Part shown: positions 22,001 to 32,692 of the stretch, one piece after another
Numbering within the stretch: the first letter of the stretch is position 1
How the letters are laid out: every line of letters begins with the position of its first letter
Source of the DNA: Isoetes taiwanensis
Taxonomy: Eukaryota > Streptophyta > Lycopodiopsida > Isoetales > Isoetaceae
Direction: 5' to 3'
Length of the DNA stretch: 64,000 nt
Assembly (NCBI GenBank): GCA_021234155.1
Contig: JAJEKV010000004.1
Location: 20,501,619 to 20,565,618, forward strand
Notes under the pieces: model-generated
What the model saw: the letters and a program-made list of their open reading frames with translations, nothing else
Database searches by the model: none
What the model was told of the DNA's origin: nothing
Position numbers and translations under genes: made by a program

Positions 22001-24490
22001 TCATTCGATCTAGGCAATTCAGTCTAGCACACCAAGTACACCCAGTGAATGAGTCTCCTTCTACCACCCCATAACAGTAAATAATTACCTTTCTCAGTGC
22101 CTACTAAAGTGCCAAGCGGGTCATTTGAGGTAGAGTGGATAAAGGTATAAAAATATGGGTTTTAGAGTAAATAGACATAAGTAATTGATTGTGATGGTAG
22201 TATTAATTGCCTTGTGCTTCTTAAGGTAGTAAAATAGGTCAGGAGAACCTTCGTTACAGATCCTCGAGCCTCGACAGTGGAGACACTCGACAACATCAAC
22301 GAATTGAAAGCAAAGGGCAAACTTATGGAGGAAACTTCAGCAAATCAAAGGCCAAGAAGGTGTACAGGGAAGCCCGAACACAAATAATAAAGAGGAGGCC
22401 AAAGGAAGGACGATTGCGACATCAAAGATAGACACAAGACTTGCCAAGAGGGCTATGCAACAGCCAATGGGCATCGTGGCACTTATGAAATTGATGACAT
22501 TAGGGGAGGAACACCTCCTAGTCAAGTGCCATAGTGTCTCGAGGAACGGCCCCACATCGAAAAATAATGTCACAGCTACGCCACCAACAAGTAGACTTCA
22601 TCGACTTATGATATCAAGAGCCCTAAAGGATGAGACGGGACATACCTCCTCGGAAGGGAAGTTATCATAGGCATCCAGGCCATAGTAGTATCAGATTTGG
22701 ACTTCAAGCAAACATGCTTGACTAAGGAGGTACTACAAGCCAGCAAGGGTGGGCTTCTCAAGAATAGAAATATGGCAAACTGCAACAAACTTCTTCCTCA
22801 TCAGCCCGATACTTCAGAGCAACTGCATCAACCTCGACAGCACCATCTCAAGATCACAATAATCTTCTACCTTAAGAGATTGGAGGTCAAACACCATCAA
22901 GAAGAGGCACCATGGGGGACAAAATACCAGCATTATTAATTGATCAGTCAAGATTGGTCCCTGCAGATGGATGCACATAAACTTCTCTCAGCAAGAGAAG
23001 TTGCACAGTTAGAAGTGGTAAAGCACTCGACATTGTCTTCAGCCTTATAACAGCAGCATGTGGCCGTCAGGATGAAGAATCAAATCGACAAGCTCAACAC
23101 AACAATAGCAATTCAGCAGTTAGAAGAATCATCCTTGAATCTAATAACCTTCAAGGCAGATGAGTTAAACACGAAAGATTCTACGCAGTGGTGAACATTA
23201 CCCTCAAGCTCTTGGGATGCGACACTGAGCGTTATGTTATCTACATCAGCAAGTCCACTAAGAGGGATAATGTTAAGGATGATAGTCAACATCAACATTA
23301 AGGACGAGTAGAGTCAGAATATGTCAATGAAAGGAAGCAGAGCACTTGGATGATCATATAACAACTCCAAGGATACCAGATTCTTTTCAACAAATTATGG
23401 ATCATCGCCTTGCTACTCCAACGACTAATGACTACACCAGCTTTGAGCAAGCTAGAGGACCTATTAGATAGTTGAGTTTATTAGAATTATGGGTGATAAC
23501 ATCCATGATGGGATGGGGACGAAATTTCGGGTAGATTTTTTTGTCTTTTCCTTTAGAAAGATGGACCCAAGAATGGAGCAAAGCTTCAAGTATTGGGAAG
23601 AAAATGTATGGAGTACAATAATTGTATACATTGCTGGCAGATATCCAACATATTGGAACCTCTTCGTGAGCTTGATCACCTCGCTAAGAAGGATTCAATA
23701 GAAGGATAACCGTCGACCATGTATATGACGAAGTAGTACTTCCAAGCAAAAGATAAGGAATAATCCGACCAAATGAAGGAAAGCAATCTAATAAGTCCGG
23801 CCAACTTCTTAGATGGCATCCACTCAAAGGTGGGGCTATTTCAAGAGGGCAATAATTAAGAAAGGGTAGATCCTAGAGTATAGATTAGATCTAAAACAAG
23901 AATAATTATCTAACCATATAGTTTTCTATGTGTGCCCAAAAGTAATGTCATGCCGACTAACTTGTGGCCATAGGATTTATGTAAGTAGTTCTTTAACTTG
24001 TAATTTTGCACCTCCTAGATGATGGACATCTTTAAGAGCAAGACTTTTAAGTCTAAATCTAGGCCAGTAATTAAGCCAGGGCCAAGTAATTAGCAGCACC
24101 AACGGAACAAGAGTCAAGTTCGACATCAACCTTAAGCGAAGCAAAGTAGAGCATCGGCACCAACTTATGTACATTGGCAACTATGACCTCATAATAAGCA
24201 TGCAATATTAAAGCTGGCTAAGGCAATAATTGATTATCATAAGCAAGAGATACTTATCCCAGCACCAAAGAGCAAGTACCTTATAATTTAAGTTAAGGAA
24301 GTAATTCCAATCGTGCAACGCATGTCAGTAAAGCAATTACTTAAGTACATCATGAGGAATGAGGTCGTACACAAGCTACAAGTTGTCGACCCCGACTACA
24401 AGAGTAAGAAGGAAGATGCTACTTCGAAACAGTTGCCTCGGCCAATTCTAAGTTAATCAAGAAGTCCCATGATATATCTCCAGGTGAAAT
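19100..24490 (+). other. Chromovirus gag side, decayed, with an unexplained spacer
   Basis: No intact gag. The stretch 19990-20770 is Glu/Lys/Arg-rich in the plus frame (EEEEQSRQYEATPNGQKK and following), as in disordered gag tails, but no CCHC knuckle is visible. About 20820-22240 is A+T-rich and looks unlike the rest; it holds the two hairpin repeats listed separately and may be a further insertion whose ends I could not find. 22240-24490 shows scattered short frames without motifs. Confidence 0.4.
21172..21447. repeat. Two copies of a 70-bp nested-hairpin unit
   Basis: Copy 1 (about 21172-21240) and copy 2 (about 21375-21443) each start CGGGTC and end GACCCG. Each has inner complementary arms: CGCGC with GCGCG, and CTGCGT or TGCGT with ACGCAG or ACGCA. 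The segment CTCATTTGCGCGCTCTGACC is identical in both. The copies differ mainly in loops and spacers, so the pairing segments are the conserved part. Confidence 0.7.
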
Positions 24491-24494
24491 TTGA

Positions 24495-25050
24495 GAGCTT
24501 TTGCTCTATATAGGCATAGAGTCTGAAATCACTCTTTTTGACGGAGGAGAGCCGATCAGCAAGGCTCTTTATAGAATCAGCACTTCCGAGCTAGCAGAGC
24601 TCAAGAAGCAGTTGTAGGAGTTGATCAACTTGGGGATCCTTTCGGCCAAGATGGAAGTCTAAAGATGTATATCAACCATGGGCAGCTCAACAAGCAACGA
24701 CATAATGGATCAGCCCCAAAAAGTAGGATTCTTCTGCAAAATCGACGTAAGCTCGGGCAATCAGCAAATAAGGATGAAGGGGGAAGATAATTATAAGACT
24801 CCTTCAGAACATGGTATGGGCACTATGATTTCATAGTAATGCCCCTAAGTCCACCAACTTGTATGCATTTGAGGAACGACATCTTCGAAGATTCCTTGGA
24901 TGATTTCTTCATCAATTCTCTTCGACGGCATCGTGACCTACAGCAAATCAATGGAAGAGCATGCAGCCGTGGAGATGTTAAGACGTCGCCACTCATTGGC
25001 AAGCTTTTGAAGCAGCTATTTGCAATGCCATCTCCCACTCGGCAAGTTTA
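24495..25050 (+). pseudogene. Chromovirus reverse transcriptase remnant
   Basis: Across stops and frameshifts the plus strand reads YRISTSELAELKKQL, equivalent to YRMSPAELEELKKQL before the RT domain, then ELINLGILS. Next comes FFCKIDVSSGNQQIRMKGED, equivalent to the KIDLRSGYHQIRI motif, then YDFIVMPLSPP for YEFLVMPFGLTNAP, and LDDFFINS. The catalytic DD pair is not preserved in readable form. Non-functional. Confidence 0.6.
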
Positions 25051-25199
25051 ATTCGGCAAGAAGATAGAAGAAGCCATCTTCCCCAACTTGGAGTTCAAGC
25101 ACATGATGGGCTAGTCCTTACAAGAATGCAAGAACGGATTAAGAAAGAGAAACCTTCAAATATTTTAAAAAGGAAGGTAATCTTTAATATCAAAGAACA

Positions 25200-25380
25200 A
25201 TTATGCGTACCCAAAGTATAAGAAGTAAGAAAAATCTTCCATGACACGCATAATAGCCCTATTTCCGGCCATGCAAAATTTATAAAGGCCTACTTCAAGA
25301 TTAGAAGTAGCTACGTCTGGCCAGGTATGAAGAAGCAGATAATCAGACATACCCAAGAATGTCAGTGGAGCCAGCAAACA
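25200..25380 (+). pseudogene. Chromovirus integrase zinc-domain remnant
   Basis: Reads VRKIFHDTHNSPISGHAKFIKAY...SSYVWPGMKKQIIRHTQEC, matching the H-x(n)-H ... WPGM ... C pattern at the integrase N-terminus. The first part is interrupted by a stop and the second Cys of the pair is displaced. The DDE core downstream (25400-26050) is not recognisable. Confidence 0.55.
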
Positions 25381-26057
25381 AGGGCGGAACAACTTCGAAT
25401 TCCAGGAGTTTTGGAACCTTGGGCGGTGCCAGATGCCAAGTGGGAAGTCTTCAGCATGGGTTTGATAGTTGGCCTTCCAAGGACAACAAGAAGCTTTGAA
25501 GCCTTGATGGTGGTGGTACATAGTTATCAAAAGGGCACATAATTGCCATGCCACACCATAGACACCGCCTTGGACCATAGTCGTGTGGTCTAAATAAGAG
25601 TTCTTTTAGGCTGCATGGAAGGCACAGGTCGATCATCACCAATAGAGATCCGAAGTTCTTTAGCGACGATTAGCAAGACTTCTTCAACACGAGCTGCACC
25701 AACTTGTTGATGAGTTTTGCTTATCAATTGGAGTCAAATCGGCAAAGGGACCGCACCAACACAAATTTGGAGAGCACGTTGAGAAACTATGATTGGAACA
25801 AGTAATCCAAATGGGCCGAGTACATCCATCTGGTCAATTACGTACAATAATATGAAGCAAGAGTCATCGAAGATGTCTCCCCCATGATCAGTTACAGTTA
25901 TCAATGCTTGACCCTAGTTATGTGGCATAATTTAGTGCCCAAGGTGGAAGTTTCTCAACAACGACAGCATATATGCGGTAGCTTTTGGTAGAAGTGTGGG
26001 AGTATCTTCAACAGCATGGGCATATCTGAAGAGTCAAGCGGATAGAGGTAAAACTCC

Positions 26058-26534
26058 TTGGGAGTTGTTTTGTTGTGGCAGATAAAGTTGGCTCAAGTAA
26101 AGGTTAAGCAAGGGAAGCTTCGCATCGGCAATTGTAAGAAGCTCGCCCCTAGGTGGGCCGGTCCGTTCACGATCTTGGAGAAGAGTGGGCTCTCAAGCCT
26201 ACAAGTTGGATCTCTTGGCCACCTTAAGATCTTCCATGTGAGTTTATTAAAAAGGCACGATCCTAAACCTGAGGAGGTTTTGGATACCCCAACTTTGTTG
26301 GAAATGACGGAGGAGCAAGTAGAAATAGTGCCTGAATTACTTTTTAATAAGTCATTCAAGAGGACTAGGAGGTCTCAGTTCCTCCAATATTTGGTTAAGT
26401 GGAAGCACTTACCCGTGGAAGACGCAACATGGGTATTGAAGCAAGATTTGGAGAAGCAATACCCAGAGTTTATGAAGGAGTTTGATGGGCGAGTCGTCTC
26501 CGAACTAATCGTCGTCGACTCGCCAGGAGGTTAG
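26058..26534 (+). CDS. Integrase C-terminus with chromodomain
   Basis: A 158-residue open frame. Residues about 28-70 (KLAPRWAGPFTILEKSG ... LKIFHVSLLKRH) match the GPF/Y-like module that ends chromoviral integrases. Residues about 108-145 (FLQYLVKWKHLPVEDATWV ... YPEF) match a chromodomain with the (Y/F)LVKW-x-(3-5)-ATW core. In chromoviruses this domain steers integration to heterochromatin marks. The frame is intact although the rest of pol is ruined. The ATG is probably internal to the original polyprotein. Confidence 0.8.
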   Translation: MGVVLLWQIKLAQVKVKQGKLRIGNCKKLAPRWAGPFTILEKSGLSSLQVGSLGHLKIFHVSLLKRHDPKPEEVLDTPTLLEMTEEQVEIVPELLFNKSFKRTRRSQFLQYLVKWKHLPVEDATWVLKQDLEKQYPEFMKEFDGRVVSELIVVDSPGG

Positions 26535-27386
26535 CTTAGTATGTTTCTTAGTTAGCCTTAAGTTCTGGCTCATGTATTCTAGTTAGTAGAGTGCATGTGC
26601 CAGAATCTTGGAACGTGTGGGCGATGATGGGATACGCCTTCAAGGCATTCTCTAGGCCAACACGCACCAAGAGGTGCGCATGACCATTAGGGTCATGTGA
26701 GTGAGGAATGAGGCATGGTGGGCGATGATGAGACATCGATCGGATGCTCTCTATGCCGCGATGCGGGGGACGCACACCTGGCCGTAGGAGGGTCATGGTG
26801 AAGGTGAAAGTGATCATGCGCGATGATGGGATCGTGAGACGTTCCCTAGCTTAAAACCCTTGGGGCATGATGCACTGGGGTGTACTCGATCCGGGGGATC
26901 GTGTACAAGGTAGCACTCGATCATGGGCAATGATGGGAGCATCTTAAATGATCCCTAAGCTCAAATCCGAAAGGGCCATGATCTTGGGCAAGGTAGTAGG
27001 ACAACCTTGAGCCAGTAGTTCGGCTCAAGGAGGTAAGGGGGGGTGGTCCCCTAAAACCACAAATTATTAACTAAACTAACGTAATGTGCTCCTTTTGCAG
27101 GCAAGTAGAAGGAGGACTTCAACGAGGAGCGTGTTACGAGAAGATAGGGGGAGCCATAATTTAGATTATGAACCCTAATAACTCTTAAAATAATGTTTGA
27201 ATTAGCGTAAGAAATAACGGTGTTAAGACTATATAATTTTGTATAAGTACAAATATAGCCTAAATTTTGACTTTTAACTAATAAAACTTGATTGTTAAAG
27301 TAAACTAAGGGTTATGTCATGTTGTTGTTTTGCAGGCATAAGGTAGGTTCGTCACCTTAGTGCAATGCTGAGGACAGCATTGTCCT

Positions 27387-27399
27387 AAGGGGGGGAGAA
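27387..27399 (+). other. Polypurine tract of the chromovirus
   Basis: AAGGGGGGGAGAA directly abuts the 3' LTR and would prime plus-strand synthesis. It confirms the orientation and the LTR start. Confidence 0.85.
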
Positions 27400-29044
27400 T
27401 GTGACGTTCCAGGGGAATATACGCTATGCATACGTATATTCCTGGACCCGTCACTATACAAGTCTATCTTCATAGCCTTGTATACCATAGATTGTGGCAC
27501 TAGGGGGCGTGACTAAGTTATTCATATAACTTAGCCAACCTTAGGTTAAGACCATTTTCCACGTGGCCTTAACCTATTGGGCACCCGCCACACGAGACTC
27601 ACCCGATTGGTGCCACGTGGCATCTTAGGTGGACCTAACTTATATAGGCTGGAACCCTAACCCTAGGCCTCTTTCCAGCCCTAGCACCCAGAGACTCATC
27701 TACTCGTTCGAAACCCCGTTTCGAGCATCGTTTGCTGTGGCATAGTCTGGTGCAGCAGCCCCCGCAGGGTAGACTCGTTCTTGGAGCAAGAGCAGCATCA
27801 CGTGAGTCGAAGACCATGGAGGCACACGGATCTGGAGGGAGAGCATCAGGAGCAGGTATGTAGGGTAGTAGTTGTGATAGCTCATTTGGAATTAGCATTC
27901 CAGATGTGCTAGTATCTTGTATCTAGAGTAGAGCCATCCTAGAACCCGTATTCAACATCTTGAACCCTAATCAATGAACCCTAACCATTAGTTAGATTGT
28001 ATGATTAGGTTAAGATGTTCTTCTTATGATCATTCTTAGGATACGATGATTATGTGATGTTGGTTGATCATGTTTGCTCCTCTTGTATTGGGAAGGGGGG
28101 TAGAGACCTAGGGCCATATGTAGTATGCTCCTAGAGTAGATCCCTTAGTTCCTATTAGATGCGGCCTGTGCATAGGAGCCCACCAGGCTATTGAGGCTAT
28201 GATATGACTCAGCACCAGATAACGGGGCTAGAGGGAAAGTGGAGGGAGGATCCCTGCCGAGTGGGGGCTTCGGGGGATCCCATAGTGGGCTAGGCTTATG
28301 GTCGGTCCACCGTGTGGGCGAGCATGGGTCCGACACCTCCGGGCAATGGTGTTGCCCTGCCCTCGAGAGCTGCAAGTGATAGCTTGGCTCTCGTTTTGGG
28401 GGTTCACTGGGTACAGTGCGAATCGGTGTGTCGCCCGCGATTCTCTAGCGCCCACGGCACCTCTAGACCACGGGAAGGGGAGATGCAACCCTTCTGTCTC
28501 ATCGGACCCGGGGAGATGCAACACGGAGTAGTCCCGATGGGTGATGCCATGGGATTTGCGTATCCAGGAAGGCTAGAGTCTGTCGAGCCCGATCTAGCCC
28601 ATCTGCAAAGTATGCACAGGAGGGGCGGATGGAGTGGTCAACCCTAGCCATTGTCTTATGCCAGCCCTCGCCATTGTTATGACTCGGTCTGCTCTATCTT
28701 GAGACCTATCCAGTCAGTCTACCTCCTTATGAGTCGGAGCCATGGGTAGGAGCTCTCATGTTTTATGGTTTATGATTATCCTCTTTGCTCATATGGATAT
28801 GTGATGGACTACCCTTCGAGGTAGTATGTTGTATTGTCATTGCTAGTTCTGACGTTGTTTATGCTTCCGCTGTGATAGGAGCCCATAGGGGAAGGGCGCG
28901 CAAGACACCTTCGTGTCCCCTTTCCGCACTACGGGAGTTCCATAGTGCGGGATAGACGGAGGGCCTGTGCGGTTGTTGAGCCGGACGGGGGATTTCCTGC
29001 CGAGTGTACGGCCAGGTGCCGTATGTTTAGCAGGGAGCGTCACA
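27400..29044 (+). repeat. Chromovirus 3' LTR
   Basis: 1645 bp, near-identical to 17441-19083 apart from the indel-rich patch (about 28162-28730 here). Directly preceded by the polypurine tract and followed by the AATAG duplication at 29045-29049. Confidence 0.9.
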
Positions 29045-29049
29045 AATAG

Positions 29050-30849
29050 GCATTTCAAGCATGTGACCATAGCAACTTCAAACAACTTTGCCAAGTGCAA
29101 TTTATGTGCCAAGCTGAAGGAGACACTAGATAAGACTGTGCAACCAAGTCTAAGGGCAAAGATAAGGGAACATATGAAGGACCATATGACAGATCAACTA
29201 TCATGTAGATCAACTTATTGGATGTGGAGGACCTTATCTGCAATGGAACCTAATAACTATCTATGTATTATACATGATAAAATGGACCAACAGAAGACTT
29301 GTCTTCCACAATTCAAGTACATTCCTAAGTCATGTGGAAGATCATACCCTTTGCGATTTCAATGGCTGGGGCAATATTGCATGGGCAGATCTCGGACCTA
29401 TTATGGCCATTTCAGTTTAGAGTTGTGGAGTGATGGTCCAGATTTTCACATTGGGAGTATCATGAGGTGTTTAAGAAACTATGAGAAGGGTTACAATGGT
29501 CACCTACAGGATCCCTGACTAGCCGGGCACTACATAGTGCATTGTTGGATGGAACCCCTAATAGTATTGAAAAGTTTAGCAAGGCAAGATTTAGGAGGAA
29601 TGGACCTAATGAACATGTTGGAGCTTCAACATCTCGTGCTAAACCTCGAGATCTTGAAAGTTCCTCTTGCAACTAGATAATTGTCTTTGGTCAAAATAAG
29701 AACAGTGGATGTTTTCTTTCCTATCCTACTTAATTTGTGGGTGTTTTTGAAAGAGTCAATTTGGGGTTCCTAATGCCTGGGACATACTCATGAGGATGTG
29801 GATGCATTGTTTGGAAAATATAGTCATGTATTGAGACACAGACAGGTTACCAACTTTCCAGGCTATTGGAAATATTTCATGGATGTACAAATCCATCTCC
29901 TATAGGATCTATCATAGAAGAAGTGCCTGATTGGAAGAGTTTTGTGGATGGTTATGCTCTCGACATGGAAGGTCATTCTAGACCTCTTCAATTCACTTTT
30001 GGGTGAGAGAAGGGATTCCAATCATGCAATGGAAAATGAGACCTTCAGGAGGAGAAGTGGAGAGGTGGGGCAGAAATTTGGCTTAGGGGATGCAAATGGC
30101 AAGCCTATGATACCTCCTGGTCAACCAAAAGCTCTAAAACCAAGCTGCGAGAAGTCAAGCAATTGGGATTGACTAAGGATGGCATCAATGACTACATCAA
30201 GCATTGGCAAACTAATTCGGATGACACAAATCGTGCATTGATAGATTATTGGAAGAAGGTGATCAACTTGTTGGATGAGGTAGACACATCCTCTCAAGAG
30301 CTGAAAGAAGGGTGGTTCCCTAAAAGTAAGTGGAAAACATTAGGCTGGTCGACGAAGATGATGGTACCATTAGTAGCATTGTGAAGGCATATGCTCCTCC
30401 TCAATCGATAAACACTATGTTGGTCCTAAGAAGGATAGGCCAAAATATCTAGGCATGGATTCTTATGAACCTTCTCTTGACGTGGAGTGCAACCAATTTG
30501 TAGTAGTAAAACCAAAGCAGATCTAGAGACCTATCCGGTGTGGTTGGGATGGACTATCTCGGATATTTGCAAAGAAGAAGGTGATGTTAACTTCAATAAG
30601 GTGCTTGGCGTGGAATGGTGGTGTCCAAGACATCAGTTGAGTAATGTCACCGATAAAGAAAGATATTCAGATTGTTGGACAAAGAGGTGGAGGAGAAATC
30701 CAAGTGATCCCGATCTTTGGCTAGACATTGAAACCGTATTGTACTCGTGGACTCCAAAACTATTCCTAGTAAAACAAATGAGAGTTACAATACCTCAGGA
30801 TGTAAGGAATAAGGTTCTCATATCCTTGGGGATGCTAGTGGAAAAATGA
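29050..30849 (+). pseudogene. Element B transposase-like gene, 3' part
   Basis: Continues the gene at 16270-17440. The first block (29050-29518) reads NNFAKCNLCAKLKETLDKT, LCIIHDKMDQQKTCLPQFK and FHIGSIMRCLRNYEKG. Later blocks in changing frames give FLLQLDNC (29661-29684), GHTHEDVDALFGKYSHVLRHR (from 29780), FRRRSGEVGQKFGLGD (about 30030), GINDYIKHW...IDYWKKVINLLDEVD (about 30180-30290) and DKERYSDCWTKRWRRNPSDPDLW to the stop at 30849. The three acidic motifs (IHDKMD, QLDNC, GHTHEDVD) are spaced like a DDE/DDD nuclease, and similar proteins with DNC and GHT motifs are spread in many eukaryotes; I associate them with DUF7869. Frameshifts near 29519, 29650-29770 and 30390 make this copy inactive. 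Confidence 0.65.
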
Positions 30850-31069
30850 AAAACAATTACTATGTATCTTTTCTACAGTTAATAAAAGTTGTGTATCACT
30901 TGAGTTCCATGATATATAATTTTGTAATTTGAAGTTAAGGTGTGAGTTTATATTCCCGTGTGTGATTATATGTTAACGTCTATTCTAGTCTAAGGGCAAC
31001 AAAGTTACTAAAACAGTGAATTTAACAAAGTTACTAAAAAAGTGCAATATAAAATTTATCCCAAAATTA

Positions 31070-31101
31070 AGACATAATCCCAATTTAATTGAATGATGGT
31101 T
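31070..31101 (-). repeat. Element B right terminal inverted repeat
   Basis: Reverse complement of the left end, ending GAATGATGGTT, followed by TAAT at 31102-31105. The 220 bp between it and the transposase-like gene contain a short direct repeat (AACAAAGTTACTAAAA, at about 31000 and 31025). Confidence 0.9.
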
Positions 31102-31105
31102 TAAT

Positions 31106-31975
31106 CCTTCTACTTCGAGAGGAAGCATACCTGATTCAGCGAGCATGATTGCGTATGGGATTTGGGATCTAATCCCAAGCTCTTCTCTTAAAAACATTTT
31201 TTGAATTGCCTCAATTTGTCGCCACATGTGCTTGGAGATATCCGGTCCCCAAATAGGGACACCATAAAGAGCCACAGTTTGGACCAATGTTTTAAACAGT
31301 ATTCTTTTTAGCCCCCAATCAACGAGAGAGGCCCGATTACACCTTGATAGCATGCTAAACAATGCTGCCTTTCCTCCAGATGTTCTTCTATTCACACAAT
31401 TTTTCCAACTATAGTTGGATGCGATATCTATTCCGAGATATTTATAACTTTCTACAATTTCCATTACCTGTCCTTTGTATATAAAGTCTGCTCCTTGTTC
31501 CAAAAATCATTATTTTTGACTTGGACAGATTTACATTCATATGTTTTGCTTCACAAAAAGCATCCAAACTGTTTAAATGATCCTGCAACGCTTTTGGTTT
31601 GCTTGCTAGCAAAACCACGTCATCTGCATAAAGAAGCAATTGAACCACACATGTGCCCAATTTGGTGCCTGCCAATGATTTTTCTCTTAACCAACTATCC
31701 AGTTCATCTATGAAGATTCCAAACAGGGTCGGGGACAATGGGCAGCCTTGACGCACACCCACTGTGCTTTTAATCAGAGTGTCACATTCCAAATTAAAGT
31801 CCAAACTCGTCCGATTTCAAGTCTTGAAGCTAGCACTAAACTTGCACTTCTATTTTTGAATATACCCATACATGTCACGAACTCAATAGAACTTTGGCTC
31901 TTCTTGCTATAGTCTATAAAGTATATGAACCTGCAAGAATGCATGTTCCCTGAGGTCCCGCGGCCGCGGTTCAAC
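31106..31975 (-). mobile_element. LINE, reverse-transcriptase half (split by element B)
   Basis: The minus strand reads a LINE RT: GVRQGCPLSPTLFGIFIDELDSWL at about 31760-31690, QLLLYADDVVLLA (the YADD catalytic motif) at about 31645-31605, SKSKIMIFG, then YKYLGIDIASNYSWKNC and YGVPIWGPDISKHMWR in the next frame. It ends at GMLPLEVEG beside the TAAT target duplication of element B. Frames break near 31500 and 31800. Upstream of 31950 a G+C-rich junction (CCCGCGGCCGCGG) marks the 5' truncation. The C-terminal continuation is 7084-7758. Confidence 0.85.
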
Positions 31976-31979
31976 TAAA

Positions 31980-32650
31980 TAAACAATATGGCTATTCGTT
32001 TAGAAAGAAACTATTGGATGTGCTCATAACTATATACGTGACATTCATTCAATGCCCATGACGTGAAGTTCTTTAAAATCATCAAGCACTACCTCACAAT
32101 GTGTGTTGACAACATGTTTGTCACATTTTGCACTGTATCCTCTGACTCTGCATAGCAAAGCTAGTTTAGATACATAAAAATAACTTTGATTTCTTAGTGT
32201 ACCGCATCTATACCAATATCCTTGCAATTTACTGGGAAATTGTCACATTTTGCACTGTATCCTCTGAGTCTGCATAGGAAAGCTAGTTTAGATACATAAA
32301 AATAACTTTGATTTCTTATTGTACTGCATCTATACCAATATCCTTGCAATTTACTGGGAAATAGACTTACTTCTTATACCGTTGCATGCACACCAACAAA
32401 ACTATTATCAGTCCTTCATGACCATGCATCTCACAACTAAATTTGTGCAGTTAACTACTTCCTAGAATAATCACAACCAAATCAACATAATTGCATGTAA
32501 CTGAAATTGTGCTTATTAGAATCAAGTTTAAACATCTGGTCTACAAATCAGAAGCAACATCACCCACCTTATAAGCTTCATTGACTTGTGGCTTGCAATT
32601 TCTAGAGAATACAACACACTTATAACCCTAAGAACCTCAAGAACTTAATT
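31980..32650. other. Spacer with a 122-bp tandem duplication
   Basis: No gene seen. It contains the tandem duplication listed at 32119-32362 and is otherwise A+T-rich. Confidence 0.5.
32119..32362 (+). repeat. 122-bp tandem duplication
   Basis: The segment beginning TCACATTTTGCACTGTATCC at 32121 recurs at 32243, and both copies end TTTACTGGGAAAT (32240 and 32362). Only a handful of substitutions separate them, so the duplication is recent. Confidence 0.85.
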
Positions 32651-32692
32651 TTTGAGGAAGCAAGCATGTACCAGGGCAATAAGGTTATGTCT

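Larger units (their letters stand above)
17441..29044 (+). mobile_element. Chromovirus-type Ty3/gypsy element, degraded interior
   Basis: Two LTRs of 1643 and 1645 bp begin TGTGACGTTCC and end GCGTCACA. The element is flanked by the 5-bp duplication AATAG (17436-17440 and 29045-29049). A methionine-initiator tRNA primer site lies next to the left LTR, and the purine tract AAGGGGGGGAGAA lies next to the right. The interior keeps only decayed pol: reverse transcriptase near 24.5-25.05 kb, an integrase zinc domain near 25.2 kb, and an intact integrase C-terminus with chromodomain at 26058-26534. It sits inside the transposase-like gene of element B in sense orientation. The interior is far more decayed than its LTRs, so it probably moved by trans-complementation. 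Confidence 0.9.
7763..31101. mobile_element. Element B: large TIR transposon, 4-bp target duplication
   Basis: Both ends carry the same inverted sequence, starting AACCATCATTCAATTAA (7763-7794 and 31070-31101, 31 of 32 positions identical). It is flanked on both sides by TAAT (7759-7762 and 31102-31105), and excision restores a LINE reading frame exactly, which proves the boundaries. Without the nested chromovirus (17441-29044 plus AATAG) the element is about 11.7 kb. Inside are a FCP1-like remnant and an unknown gene on the minus strand, a DUF8039-like exon pair and a transposase-like gene on the plus strand, and 12 copies of a GCGCC-GGCGC palindrome. A 4-bp target duplication excludes CACTA (3 bp), hAT (8 bp) and Mutator (9-11 bp). 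Sola and Academ are superfamilies I recall with about 4-bp duplications; assignment is open. Confidence 0.85.
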
